Of a DNA stretch of 64,000 nucleotides, positions 18,777-30,696 are shown piece after piece. Origin of the DNA: Chloracidobacterium sp. (GTDB lineage Bacteria; Acidobacteriota; Blastocatellia; Chloracidobacteriales; Chloracidobacteriaceae). Numbering within the stretch: the stretch's first letter is position 1; each line of letters opens with the position of its first letter. The stretch lies in contig JANWUV010000008.1 in NCBI GenBank assembly GCA_025057975.1, forward strand, positions 1 to 64,000, read 5' to 3'. A program made the translations under genes and the position numbers. Below the pieces are notes generated by a model. It had not been told where the DNA came from and searched no databases. It saw only the letters and a list, made by a program, of their open reading frames with translations.

Positions 18777-19451
18777 CTAAAGAGCTTTGATATGTTCTAA
18801 ACTTAACTCAGTGATACAACTGATAACAATATCGGCTTCCCTCAAATATTCCTGACTATGTGAATTTGTCACACCAACGCAATACATGCCAGCTGCCTTG
18901 GCTGCCTCAATGCCCGCATGTGAATCCTCTATAACGAGGCATTCAGCACCAGTCAGCTTTGGTCTACTGTTCAAACATTCATTCAAACGCTGAAGTGTTC
19001 GTAGGTAACCTTCGGGCGATGGCTTACAATTTTGAACATCCTCAGCACTAGTAATCGTCATAAAGTTTTCGAGTAAGTTGTACAATGTAAGGATATCTAT
19101 GATTTCCTGTTTTGCTGCGCCGGAGCAGATCGCTAGGGTAAAATTCAACGAAGCTTCCCTTATCCATTCAACGATCCCAGGGAAAAGTTTGATACTTGTT
19201 AGACGAGAGTAAAAAAGTTGAGACTTTCTTTTGACTAACTTAGTAAGTTTCTCAACAGTGATTTCTCTACCATCTCTGATAAATGCTTGCTTAAAACAAG
19301 TTTTGTCATCTAAAGCTAGATATACTTCATTGTACAGTTGGCGGTTTATATTTATTCCTTCTTCTAAGAGAGTCTGCCTGAGACAGAAGAAATGAAGGTC
19401 CTCAGTGTCTGCAATAACTCCGTCGAAATCAAAGATTATTGCCCGTACCAT
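18777..19451 (-). CDS. HAD-superfamily hydrolase, phosphoglucomutase-like
   Basis: A 224-residue haloacid-dehalogenase-fold phosphatase. Motif I is FDFDGVIADTE, with the nucleophilic aspartate and general acid; motif II is CSGAAK; motif III is the lysine in KPSPEGYL; motif IV is VIEDSHAGIEAAKAAGM. The helical cap between residues 18 and 85 is the beta-phosphoglucomutase/phosphoglycolate type. The substrate cannot be named. Probably co-transcribed with cca. Only 38 bases separate its start from the divergent gene at 19490. Confidence 0.85.
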   Translation of the reverse strand: MVRAIIFDFDGVIADTEDLHFFCLRQTLLEEGININRQLYNEVYLALDDKTCFKQAFIRDGREITVEKLTKLVKRKSQLFYSRLTSIKLFPGIVEWIREASLNFTLAICSGAAKQEIIDILTLYNLLENFMTITSAEDVQNCKPSPEGYLRTLQRLNECLNSRPKLTGAECLVIEDSHAGIEAAKAAGMYCVGVTNSHSQEYLREADIVISCITELSLEHIKAL

Positions 19452-19489
19452 AGCACAGTCTAATAAATAGCATATCAGGAGGAATTTTT

Positions 19490-19891
19490 ATGAACTGCCT
19501 TAGTATCATTTTAACACATACTCTCTTTGCTGTCGTTACAGTACCTGCAATAGCCCAGGGAAGCGTTGGTTTAGGACGAGCGCCGCGCACGGCAAGCGAA
19601 ATCAAGCGAAATCTTAAAACAATTCTCGTTGTCAAGTCCGTCAATCCTGAGCTGTACACTATTGAGGCGACAGATGAGATTACAGGTGATGAACTAACCT
19701 ATCGCGTGTCCCGAAATGCCAAAATCACAACTGAAAAAGGTTTTCCTATCATTGGCCATAGCAAAGAAATTCGTCTCGCTGACATTAAGCCGGGACAAAG
19801 GCTTGAAGTAGTCTACCGAGAATCCTTACCGACTCAACTCACCCGTATTACTTTGCTCAAGGACAAGGCCAAGATAGAGCAACGCCCCTAG
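19490..19891 (+). CDS. Small secreted protein of unknown function
   Basis: A 133-residue protein with an N-terminal hydrophobic segment ending VPAIAQG, which looks like a Sec signal peptide cut after AIA. The rest has alternating strand-like segments (TILVVKSVNPELYTIEATD, RLADIKPGQRLEVVYRE), suggesting a small beta-barrel of the DUF5666 or OB type; I do not recognise the family with certainty. AGGAGG gives a strong ribosome-binding site. Base composition is intermediate. Its end overlaps the end of deoC by four bases on the opposite strand. Confidence 0.75.
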   Translation: MNCLSIILTHTLFAVVTVPAIAQGSVGLGRAPRTASEIKRNLKTILVVKSVNPELYTIEATDEITGDELTYRVSRNAKITTEKGFPIIGHSKEIRLADIKPGQRLEVVYRESLPTQLTRITLLKDKAKIEQRP

Positions 19892-20568
19892 TATCGAGAT
19901 ATTGCTCGCCTATCCTCAATAATGGCGACGCCGTTGCTTGTTCCAAGGCGCGTTGCCCCAGCTGCGATCAGTCGCTCAGCAGTCGCTCGGTCTCGAATCC
20001 CACCAGATGCCTTGACACCGAGCTTATCGCCTACGGTCTGGCGTAACAACTCGATATCCTGCACCGTGGCGCCGCGGGAACTAAAACCAGTGGATGTCTT
20101 AACAAAATCCCCACCAGCGGATTGAATAATTCGGCAGGCTTTGATCTTTTCATCTTCACTGAGTAGGGCCGTTTCAATGATGACTTTGCAGATTGCTTGA
20201 TGAGCATGTACTACATCAACGACAGCACGAATATCCGCCTCAACGAACGGCCAATCGCCTTCCCGTAACTTACCAATTGCCAGTACCATGTCTATTTCAC
20301 GAGCGCCACTCTCGAGCGCCTGCCGCGCCTCATAGACCTTAACTTCTGTTGTCGTTGCACCCAGCGGGAAGCCAATGACAGTACAGACAGTCGTCTTTGC
20401 CTGCGAGGCTAGTTCCCGCGCCGCCAATGAAACCCAAATGGGGTTTACGCAAACAGCTGCAAAGCCGTACGTTTTGGCTTCCGCGCAAAGTTGTATAATG
20501 TCAGCCTGCGTCGCTTCTGGTCTAAGGCAGGTGTGATCAATCAACGCCGCCAGTGCTCCGGTGTCCAT
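19888..20568 (-). CDS. deoC: Deoxyribose-phosphate aldolase
   Basis: Splits 2-deoxyribose 5-phosphate to acetaldehyde and glyceraldehyde 3-phosphate. The TIM-barrel motifs are intact: LIDHTCLRPEAT, CVNP, VIGFPLGA, EIDMVL with D93, VKTSTGF with the Schiff-base lysine K157, and KASGGIR with K186. The 226 residues match the short bacterial form. It lies 24 bases after the HEAT-repeat gene on the same strand and near the nucleoside phosphorylase at 21961, which feeds the same salvage pathway. Confidence 0.96.
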   Translation of the reverse strand: MDTGALAALIDHTCLRPEATQADIIQLCAEAKTYGFAAVCVNPIWVSLAARELASQAKTTVCTVIGFPLGATTTEVKVYEARQALESGAREIDMVLAIGKLREGDWPFVEADIRAVVDVVHAHQAICKVIIETALLSEDEKIKACRIIQSAGGDFVKTSTGFSSRGATVQDIELLRQTVGDKLGVKASGGIRDRATAERLIAAGATRLGTSNGVAIIEDRRAISRY

Positions 20569-20592
20569 GCTGGTGTCCTGTCGCCAGTATCC

Positions 20593-21696
20593 TCAACCAC
20601 CCTGCATGACTTGAATGACGGTTTCACGCGCGAAACGGTCATCGCTCTGCATGAGTTGTAGCAAAACCATTTCCCCGGCATCGCCAAGTTTCTTGAGCGC
20701 CTGCGCCGCATTGTGGCGAACCCACCAAGCCTTATCACTTACGGCCTGCCGCAGGCCAGATAACCCGGCCAATAGTTGCAGGTCGCCGATAGCTCGGGCT
20801 GCGACTGCACGTACCTCCCAGTCGTTGTCATTCAGCGCCCGAAGAATCGCCTCAACCTCCTGAGGCGACTCGACGCCAAGCGCCGTGAGCGCACGCAACG
20901 CTCGAGTGCGAATGTTGACCGAACCACTGTCCAACAAGCGAAGCGCCGCCTGCCTACCAGCAATCGGGTTGATGTACTGGCGCGCGCGCGCGCCAAAATC
21001 GCTGATTAGGTCAAGTACAGTCGCCGTAATTCGCTCACGGCGCTCGCGCATGCCCCCAGCTGAATCCAACAACTCCATCAACGGCAGCGTCAAATCAAGT
21101 TGCATGCCCATCAGACGATTTGCCGCCTGCATAATCTGCCAGCCGTTGGCTTCCGATAGGGCGATTACCACCGGTTTGATGCCGCGCCCGTCGGCGATTT
21201 CAGTCAGCGCCCAAATCGCTACCAACCGCAACTCAGTGCAACTATGTTTAGTGACGCGCTCAAGCGCTTCGAGAGCCGGAAGATGCCGTAGCCAGCCAAG
21301 GCGAAACACCGCTCGCGACCGCTCTTCCAGCGTTCCATTGTGAATGATCTGAATGTCGTCCGCGATGAGACCAAGATTTTCATACAACAGCGCCAGCGAC
21401 TTGCGCCGGGCGTCGGTCGCTGCTCCGTATGCCTCAAGAAGCGCCTGCTTGAGCGCTGCCACTTCATCGCGCGTCGTTGCCCTTAGCGACCGAGCAAAAG
21501 GCGCTACATCCACAACTTCTGTGGCCTGAGCCAGCGGTTCCAGTATGTCCTGAAGCTGGGCGCAGTAACGTTCATAGTGTCGCTTCTGCTGGCGGCGGCG
21601 CTGCGCCTGTCTGGCTCGGTATAGCAAAACAAGCCCAAGCCCACCAACGGGGATCAAAACCAAAACACCGGAAAGCAGAAACAGCCAACCAGACAT
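20593..21696 (-). CDS. Membrane-anchored HEAT-repeat protein
   Basis: The ATG at 21696 gives MSGWLFLLSGVLVLIPVGGLG, an N-terminal membrane anchor followed by a basic stretch (RARQAQRRRQQKRH); a start at 21810 would precede this with a non-hydrophobic leader. The remainder of the 367 residues is built of HEAT-type helical repeats with the pattern VRxxAAxALxxLG, e.g. DNDWEVRAVAARAIGDL and DKAWWVRHNAAQALKKLG near the C-terminus. Such repeats act as protein-binding scaffolds. Partner unknown; probable operon with deoC. Confidence 0.8.
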   Translation of the reverse strand: MSGWLFLLSGVLVLIPVGGLGLVLLYRARQAQRRRQQKRHYERYCAQLQDILEPLAQATEVVDVAPFARSLRATTRDEVAALKQALLEAYGAATDARRKSLALLYENLGLIADDIQIIHNGTLEERSRAVFRLGWLRHLPALEALERVTKHSCTELRLVAIWALTEIADGRGIKPVVIALSEANGWQIMQAANRLMGMQLDLTLPLMELLDSAGGMRERRERITATVLDLISDFGARARQYINPIAGRQAALRLLDSGSVNIRTRALRALTALGVESPQEVEAILRALNDNDWEVRAVAARAIGDLQLLAGLSGLRQAVSDKAWWVRHNAAQALKKLGDAGEMVLLQLMQSDDRFARETVIQVMQGG

Positions 21697-21960
21697 CGTT
21701 CCATAGGTTCTCTTGTGTTTTCCCTGACAGACTTCAACCACCTGCCAACCGTCGGCGGAAGCCCAACAACGGTAAGAGAAATCGGCGACACCGGCAATGC
21801 CAAATCCCATGCGGTAGCATTACCTAGCAGCCGGCTCACATTACACGCCCAAGATGAGCATTGTAGCTTTTTGGAAAATGCGCTTGGATTTTTGGCCGTT
21901 GCTTTGCTCAATGGTTGGGAACGCTGCATTAAAGCGAGGAAGTGCTGAACAGCTCCTGGT

Positions 21961-23212
21961 ATGCCGACTACGACTGAAATCATCCGTCGCAAGCGCGACG
22001 GCGGCGAGCTTGACCCCGCCGACATCGCAACGTTGGTTGACGGCTACACGCGCGGTGACGTACCCGATTACCAGATGGCGGCCTTTTTGATGGCCGTCTT
22101 TCTGCGTGGCATGACGACGGCCGAAACCCGCGCCCTAACCGAAGCCATGCTCCATTCGGGCGCGGTCGTGGATTTTTCACACCTGCCCGTCGCCAAAGTG
22201 GACAAACACAGTACGGGCGGCGTCGGCGATAAAACCTCTCCGGCGCTGGCGTCCATCGTGGCGGCGGCCGGCGTCGCCGTCCCGATGATTTCCGGGCGCG
22301 GGCTGGGGCATACCGGCGGGACGCTCGACAAACTCGAAGCCATCCCCGGTTTCCGTACCAACCTGTTGCTTGACGACTTCCGCCGCCAAGTCGAGCGCAT
22401 TGGCGTCGCGCTCATCGGGCAGACGCCGGAAATCGCCCCGGCGGATAAAAAGCTCTACGCGCTGCGCGACGTGACCGGAACGGTGGAGTCCATTCCGCTG
22501 ATTACGGCGAGCATTATGTCCAAGAAGCTGGCCGAAGGCATTGACGCGCTGGCGCTGGACGTGAAGTTCGGCAGCGGAGCGTTTATGAAGTCGCGCGCAG
22601 CGGCGCAGAAGCTGGCGGATTCACTGACAAGCACCGGCGCGGCCATGGGCAAGCGGGTCGCGGCGCTGCTGACCGACATGAATCAGCCGCTCGGCCGCGC
22701 CGTCGGGAATGCGCTCGAAATCGCTGAAGTGCAGCAGCTTCTGCGCGGCGAACCCGTCGCCGAATCCTTCCGAGAGCTGACGCTCGATCTGGCTGCACAC
22801 ATGCTTGTGCTGGCGGGACGGGTTGAGACCGTTGAAAACGGCCGCCGACTTGCAAGCGAAACGCTGGCGTCCGGCGCGGCGCTGGCCAAATGGCGCGAGA
22901 TCATTGCCGCGCAGGGCGGCGATCCGCGTGTCGCCGAAGACGACCAGCTCTTGCCCAGAGCGGCGTACGAAACCGTTGTGCGCGCGCCGCATGCCGGGCG
23001 CGTCACGGCGATGGACACTGAAGCCATTGGGATGGCGGGGGTCGTGCTAGGGGCCGGACGCCTGACGCTGGAAACCGTGATTGACCCGGCCGTTGGCTTC
23101 CACATGGAAGTCCGGTTGGGCGACTACGTCGCCGCCGGAGACGCCCTCGTACGCATTTACTACAACAACGACGCCCGCTTGCCCGAAGTCATCCGGCGAC
23201 TTAGCGCGGCCG

Positions 23213-23232
<20 letters not shown>
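21961..23232 (+). CDS. deoA: Pyrimidine-nucleoside phosphorylase / thymidine phosphorylase
   Basis: Phosphorolysis of thymidine or pyrimidine nucleosides to base and (deoxy)ribose 1-phosphate. Signatures: RDGGELDPADI, VDKHSTGGVGDKTS, MISGRGLGHTGGTLDKLE, ALRDVTGTVESIPLI and LDVKFGSGAFM. 423 residues; the C-terminal alpha/beta domain is present. Together with deoC this gives a deoxynucleoside salvage pair, although they are on opposite strands. The 3' end overlaps the penicillin-acylase-type gene by 20 bases. Pdp and DeoA cannot be separated by eye. Confidence 0.92.
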
Positions 23233-25795
<2,563 letters not shown>

Positions 25796-25867
25796 GCTTT
25801 CAGAAATCGCGCTAGAGTCGGCGACTTTTGAAAGTTATTTCAGTCTTCATACCCAAGGAGTCGTGCC

Positions 25868-27298
25868 ATGCCTACGGGAAATCCGTCAGATGAGCCAACC
25901 CAATTGCAGCTCTCGGATGAGTCGGCGTCGCTAGTGACGCCGGATGAACTGCCACTGATGACGGCGGATGAGACGGCGGCGACGTTGGTCATCGGCGAAG
26001 CGGACATTGAACCGACGGTGGAAGTACCGGTTACGCCGGTTGCGCCTCCGGTCGGTTTGGAGTCTGTCACATTTGATATGGGGGGCGCATCGGAGCCGAT
26101 GGCATCTGTTTCCGTCGGCGACATCGTACAAGAGCCGCCGCCGGACATCCGGGAAACGCCGACGTTTCTTTCGGCGCTGCCGGAATCGCCAGTGGATGTG
26201 GACGCGCCGCCGCAACTAGCGCCGTTGCCGGATGAATACGAAACTGACGCGATGGCGGCGCTCATTCAGGACCCGTTTCGGATGTTTGTGTATTGGGAAG
26301 CGCGCACGGAAACGGTGCGTGCGGTAGAGAGTTTGTTTTCGCCGGAGGAGGTTGCTACGTTTCGGCCGGTATTGCGGGTGACGGAGCGGGAAACCGAGAC
26401 GGAAACCTACTATCCGGTTGCGTATCGCGGCAGCGAGTGGTTCAGCGTATTTCCCGACCGGACGTACTTGGTGGAGTTTGGCGTCTATTCGCCGCAGTTT
26501 GGTTTTATTCGGCTAATGTCAGCCCCGGAAAAGCGGACGCCGCGCGGGACGATTGCGCCGGAGACGCCGCCGCAGCCGGAGTATCGGATTTCGCAGACAC
26601 GCTTTCGCCGGACATTGGAGGCTTCCGGTTTTCGAGCAGACGGCGGGGCGTTGCCACGCGAGCGGTTGCAGGAGTGGTTTGCGCCGGCGGTGGCGGAAGC
26701 GGTGTTTAGGGCGGGCGACGGTTTGCCGTTGGCGGTGGAGCAGATTGAGCAACTGCCGGATTCCGTCCGGGAGGTTGTCGGGACGCTTTTCGAGCGGGAC
26801 GGCGGCGATCTGGCGGCGATGGCGTTGCTGCACTATTTGCCAGCGCTGTTGCGCGACACATACCTAGCGCGTTTGGCGGCGCGGGGCATGCCGGTCGCCT
26901 TCGCCAACGTAGAGCGATTGCTGGCGGCGGGCTACGTTGAGGACGCCGGCCGGACGGATGAGGAAGTGATTGAGGAGTTGGAGTGGGGCGACTGGATTGA
27001 GGATGAGGAGATGTTCGACGTGCCGGGCTTGCAGCGGTTTGGCGTTGGAAGTTCGGCGGGCAGCGAGTTGGGCAGCTTACGGCAGCGTCGGCGTCGGCGG
27101 TTGCCGCGTCGGCGCGTCCGGCGGCGGGAGGTGACGCAACCCGTACCGCAGCCGGTTGTTCCGCCGGTATGGTTGCCGAGTATGGAGCGTCCGGGCAGTT
27201 TGCGGTTGTCGGGCGGCGGTTTGGGGACGCTGTACTTCGACCTTGACGCCATCGCCCGCGAACTCGCCGCCGAGCTTGGCCTGCCAGGCTTGGTGTAG
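25868..27298 (+). CDS. DUF4912 domain protein
   Basis: A 476-residue protein. Residues 1-120 are acidic and rich in Pro, Thr and Val. A DUF4912 domain follows at about 122-235: DEYETDAMAALIQDPFRMFVYWEA and EWFSVFPDRTYLVEFGVY are typical. The C-terminal half contains helical sequence and a strongly basic tract at about 398-420 (RQRRRRRLPRRRVRRREV). DUF4912 proteins have no established function. It has no signal peptide. It faces away from the S45 gene. Confidence 0.8.
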   Translation: MPTGNPSDEPTQLQLSDESASLVTPDELPLMTADETAATLVIGEADIEPTVEVPVTPVAPPVGLESVTFDMGGASEPMASVSVGDIVQEPPPDIRETPTFLSALPESPVDVDAPPQLAPLPDEYETDAMAALIQDPFRMFVYWEARTETVRAVESLFSPEEVATFRPVLRVTERETETETYYPVAYRGSEWFSVFPDRTYLVEFGVYSPQFGFIRLMSAPEKRTPRGTIAPETPPQPEYRISQTRFRRTLEASGFRADGGALPRERLQEWFAPAVAEAVFRAGDGLPLAVEQIEQLPDSVREVVGTLFERDGGDLAAMALLHYLPALLRDTYLARLAARGMPVAFANVERLLAAGYVEDAGRTDEEVIEELEWGDWIEDEEMFDVPGLQRFGVGSSAGSELGSLRQRRRRRLPRRRVRRREVTQPVPQPVVPPVWLPSMERPGSLRLSGGGLGTLYFDLDAIARELAAELGLPGLV

Positions 27299-27521
27299 AG
27301 CTAGGTGACTTTTCAGGGGTACTCCGCTGAAAACGCCGTTGGTGCGCTTTCCCTAGAAAAGACGCTTCGAGCTGTTGCCTTTGTTGCCTTCCAATCCCAT
27401 CGGCCGGGTGAAGTTCCTGCCCATGATTTCGTTGAGCGACTGGTTGTTATTCAGCTGATTGAAAGTCCATTGGCTCATTTTTGATGGCGGTGGCTTTTGC
27501 CGAAAGTTGAGTTTGCCCACC

Positions 27522-28181
27522 ATGGTTTCCCCAACTGCTGTCAAACAAGAAGAACATGCCACCGGTCTACGTCTCCGGTTGGGGCCGGAACTACGTTTCA
27601 CCGACGAGCAGTTTGAACGCCTCTGCCGGCAAAACCGCGATTTGCGGATTGAAATGACCGCCGAAGGAGACCTCATCCTTATGCCCCCGACCGGATGGAT
27701 GACTGGAGACCGCAACGCCGAAATTACCATGCAGCTTCGGCTGTGGGCTAAACGGGACGGCACTGGCGTCGCAACGGATTCTTCCACCGGCTTTACGCTG
27801 CCGAACGGCGCGAAGCGGTCGCCCGACGCCGCGTGGGTTCTCCGGGAACGTCTCGCCGCGTTGACGCCGGAACAACGTGAAGGCTTCCTGCCGCTGTGTC
27901 CGGATTTCGTCGTTGAACTACGGTCACGGACGGACGCGCTTGCCGACCTGCACGAAAAAATGACCGAATACATCCGCAACGGCGCGCGGCTTGGCTGGTT
28001 GATTGACCCGGAAACGCAGACAGTGTACGTCTATCGTCCCGAAGCCGAAGTCGTGGTTCTCGAACGGCCGATGGCGTTGCCGGGCGACCCCGAACTGCCC
28101 GGTTTTGTTCTCGACCTGACAGAAATCTGGACGCCGCCTTCGTCTGAGCCGTCCCTGCCGGCCGCCGCTCCCGCCGTGTAG
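27522..28181 (+). CDS. Uma2-family putative nuclease (DUF820)
   Basis: A 219-residue protein with the restriction-endonuclease-like fold of the Uma2/DUF820 family. Visible motifs: RIEMTAEGDLILMPPTG, then SPDAAWVL and PDFVVELRSRTDALADLHEKMTEYIRNGARLGWLIDPE, which carry the family's acidic residues and the E-x-R/K pair. The ATG at 27522 (MVSPTAVKQ) is preferred. A Uma2 gene is a common stand-alone accessory gene in cyanobacteria, Chloroflexi and acidobacteria; its biological role is unsettled. Confidence 0.88.
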   Translation: MVSPTAVKQEEHATGLRLRLGPELRFTDEQFERLCRQNRDLRIEMTAEGDLILMPPTGWMTGDRNAEITMQLRLWAKRDGTGVATDSSTGFTLPNGAKRSPDAAWVLRERLAALTPEQREGFLPLCPDFVVELRSRTDALADLHEKMTEYIRNGARLGWLIDPETQTVYVYRPEAEVVVLERPMALPGDPELPGFVLDLTEIWTPPSSEPSLPAAAPAV

Positions 28182-28207
28182 CCGCCGGTGTTCCCTCCAT
28201 ACCCGCG

Positions 28208-30055
28208 CTACGAACGAGGCTGCATCGAGCCGATCCACGCTTGATACAGCCGTGTCTGGGCGGCGCCCGGCGACGCTACAGGACGTACCTGAAAATCCAC
28301 CCGCGTTTCCGGTTGCAGCGTCACCACCGCTTCCCGCAACTTGCCGCGCCGAAACACCAAGACTTTGACGACATCGCCGGGCTGTCGCTTCTTCAGCAAC
28401 TCCGGTACGGTCGCCGTATTCGCCTGTTCGCCGTCAATCGCCACCAGAATGTCCCCCCGGTCAAGCCCTGCGCGAAAACCCGCTTCGTCGGGAAACACGT
28501 TGGCGATTACCGTCTGCTTGTCGTCGCCCGTCAACTCTACGCCCAGCGACACTTTCGGTTGCTTCGGCGACCGCGCCTCAACCAACTCAAGCCCAACCGC
28601 CGCCAAGTACTCGCCGTAGGGCAACTCCGCCGTACCGTCCACGTACCGCGCGAAAAAATCCGCATAACTTGCGCCGGTCACCGCCTCGACCGCCAACTGC
28701 ATGCCGTTTTCAGGATACCCGACGCCGCGTTCCGCGTAGGTCGCATACAGCCACCGCATCACGTCGTCAAGCGACTTCGCGCCGTCGGTACGCCGCCGGA
28801 TGTCCAGATCGAGCAGCAGCGCCACCAGCGCCCCTTTGGTGTAGAAATCCACCCGCACATTCCCGTCGTCCGGCGTCAGCCAAGCGTCAAAACTCGCCGC
28901 CGTCACTGGCGTCACCAGTCGCCCCGGCATCCGCTGCTGGGTAGCAATGGTCGTCGCCAGCGTCCGTAAGTAGTCCTCTTCCGAAATGACCCCCGCCCGC
29001 CGACAAAGCAAGTCGTCATAGTAACTCGTCACCCCTTCGGCGACCCACAGGTTGCGCGTGTAAACCTCCCGGCTGTAGTCAAACGGCCCCAGCACCTGCG
29101 GCCGAATCCGCTTGACGTTCCACGCATGAAAAAACTCATGCGCCGTAATCGAGTAAAACCGCTGCGGGCGTTCCTCGAAAACATTTGACGGGAATGTGAT
29201 GCTGGTCGAGTTGAGGTGTTCGACGCCGTGAAAGCGTCCGCCTGGAATCGAGTGATAGAGAAACCAGTAGTCACGAAACGGCGTTTTGCCGCCGAACATC
29301 GCCGTCGTTTCGGCTACGATGCGCCGTACCTGTTCCGCGATCTCGGAAAGTGGGACGCTAACCGGCCCCTGAAACACCAAATGGTATGTCGTTCCGGCGT
29401 GTTCAAACCGTACGCTGTTCAGCGCTGGGCTGGCGACGCCGGGTGCGTCGGCCAGCGTGTCGTAATCGGGCGCTTCATAGACAAACGGCTCGCCGACCTT
29501 CCTGAGGGGATAGGCGCACGTCCAACCCGCAGGCAGCGTCAGCGACAGCCGCGCCGGGAGCGTCTTGCGCCCAACGACGTACATCAACAGATTCGTCCCG
29601 TTCCAGTACAACTCTTCGTCGTTCCAAAGCGTTGAGCCAGCGTCAAGCGTGTTGGCGTAGTAGGCGTATGAAACTCGCACTTCCCGCGCTGCGCCGCGCT
29701 CAACCCGCCAGGTGGACTTATCAATCTTTTCCCACCGCAGCGTCTGTCCGGTCTGGTCGGTCGCTGCAAAGTCGCGGACATTGCGCGCATAGTTCTGAAT
29801 CTGGTAGCGCCCCGGCCGCCAAGCGGGAAGCGCAAAGTCAATCTGTTTGACCGAGTCCGGCGGCGCATAGCGGATGGCGATGGTGATGAGGTGCGAGTTC
29901 GGCGCTTGCGGCGTCAACGTGTATTCAAGCATCGGTGACTTGGATGTTTGGGCGTTCCCGGAAAGGGCAAGGGCGAACAGGCCGTACCAGAGCAGCCCAA
30001 GCCGCGCAACGATGAAACGTTGTCCGGCGGAGTGAAGAAAAAACGATGTCGGCAT
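28208..30055 (-). CDS. M61-family glycyl aminopeptidase with PDZ domain
   Basis: A 615-residue exported metallopeptidase. The signal segment is at residues 13-36. The M61 core begins near LEYTLTPQAPNSHLITIAIRY; the zinc site is H306-E-F-F-H310 with downstream glutamate in NLWVAEGVTSYYDDL. A PDZ domain is at the C-terminus (GLDRGDILVAIDGEQAN, about residues 540-590). Family members remove N-terminal glycine from peptides. ATG at 30055 chosen because longer forms would precede the signal with an unlikely leader. Confidence 0.93.
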   Translation of the reverse strand: MPTSFFLHSAGQRFIVARLGLLWYGLFALALSGNAQTSKSPMLEYTLTPQAPNSHLITIAIRYAPPDSVKQIDFALPAWRPGRYQIQNYARNVRDFAATDQTGQTLRWEKIDKSTWRVERGAAREVRVSYAYYANTLDAGSTLWNDEELYWNGTNLLMYVVGRKTLPARLSLTLPAGWTCAYPLRKVGEPFVYEAPDYDTLADAPGVASPALNSVRFEHAGTTYHLVFQGPVSVPLSEIAEQVRRIVAETTAMFGGKTPFRDYWFLYHSIPGGRFHGVEHLNSTSITFPSNVFEERPQRFYSITAHEFFHAWNVKRIRPQVLGPFDYSREVYTRNLWVAEGVTSYYDDLLCRRAGVISEEDYLRTLATTIATQQRMPGRLVTPVTAASFDAWLTPDDGNVRVDFYTKGALVALLLDLDIRRRTDGAKSLDDVMRWLYATYAERGVGYPENGMQLAVEAVTGASYADFFARYVDGTAELPYGEYLAAVGLELVEARSPKQPKVSLGVELTGDDKQTVIANVFPDEAGFRAGLDRGDILVAIDGEQANTATVPELLKKRQPGDVVKVLVFRRGKLREAVVTLQPETRVDFQVRPVASPGAAQTRLYQAWIGSMQPRS

Positions 30056-30224
30056 CACAGGAAACCACCGAGAGATGTTTTGGAGAAAGACGATCACCGC
30101 CGGTCCCGACTCTAGTACACCGACCCAAGGCGATGCAGCGTCTTCTGTTTGCCGGGCTGTCCGCTGCACATCTCGGAAAGCACGCCGGGCCGGCGGTTAC
30201 GTCTCTCAACCCAGTGTGAGGGTG

Positions 30225-30500
30225 CTGTGAAACGCATAATGCGCTCGGCGTCTGGAATCCGGTCAGTCCGTCGCAAGTCCTCCAGAAGCCGACAACGGCG
30301 AAACGCCCGATCGCCGCCTCGCAACGGCTTTCCCACTCCCGTTGACGCGCTTCCTCGGCGACGTTCGCCCACGGATAACCGACCGGCGGACGCGCCATCC
30401 CGATCCGGTGCGGTTTGGGCGTCAGTCGTGCGCGAAAACAAGCCTGAATGCGCACAGGCGGCCATAGCGCGCACGGAGCCTACGTGCATCCGGCATCCCA
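30225..30500 (-). pseudogene. Frameshifted remnant of a conserved hypothetical gene
   Basis: Three reading-frame pieces on the minus strand join into one protein-like text: MPDARRLRARYGRLCAF, then IQACFRARLTPKPHRIG with PPVGYPW and EEARQREWESRCEAAI, then CRLLEDLRRTDRIPDAERI. I recall conserved hypothetical proteins with CFRARLTPKPWR, a Y/FP motif and a YATCRF segment in this order. No single frame covers it, so I read it as a decayed gene with at least two frameshifts. No signal for the N-terminal part was found upstream. Confidence 0.45.
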
Positions 30501-30696
30501 TCGGCCGCCGCGCCTTGGCTGCATTGACCTTTGCTCTGCTTCGGCCTGGGACCTTGAGGCTAAATGTCGTCGTTCCGGCGTCGTGCGTATGCGCTCGGCC
30601 TTGGTCACAGCTGATGAAACAGTGCTAGCATGCCCTACCGTCAGTGTAAGCGGTGGCGCAATGAACCAATCCTGAAAAACGAACCTCCTGAGTCGA
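30501..30696. other. Spacer between gene remnant and small coiled-coil gene
   Basis: This stretch completes the long gap between the M61 gene and the gene at 30697. I see no convincing coding sequence, RNA gene or hairpin here. Confidence 0.4.

Noticed and set aside
600-19500. AT-rich block as a simple assembly chimera
   Set aside because: The composition changes gradually over several genes on the right side rather than at one point, and gene order across tuf-rpsJ is the usual one. It cannot be fully excluded without reads.
27353-27979. 208-residue open frame on the minus strand
   Set aside because: It overlaps the Uma2-type gene, which has clear family motifs, and its sequence is low-complexity Arg/Ser text.
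30149-30628. 159-residue + strand frame between the M61 gene and the coiled-coil gene
   Set aside because: No domain-like pattern; the minus strand of the same stretch shows fragments of a known protein pattern instead.
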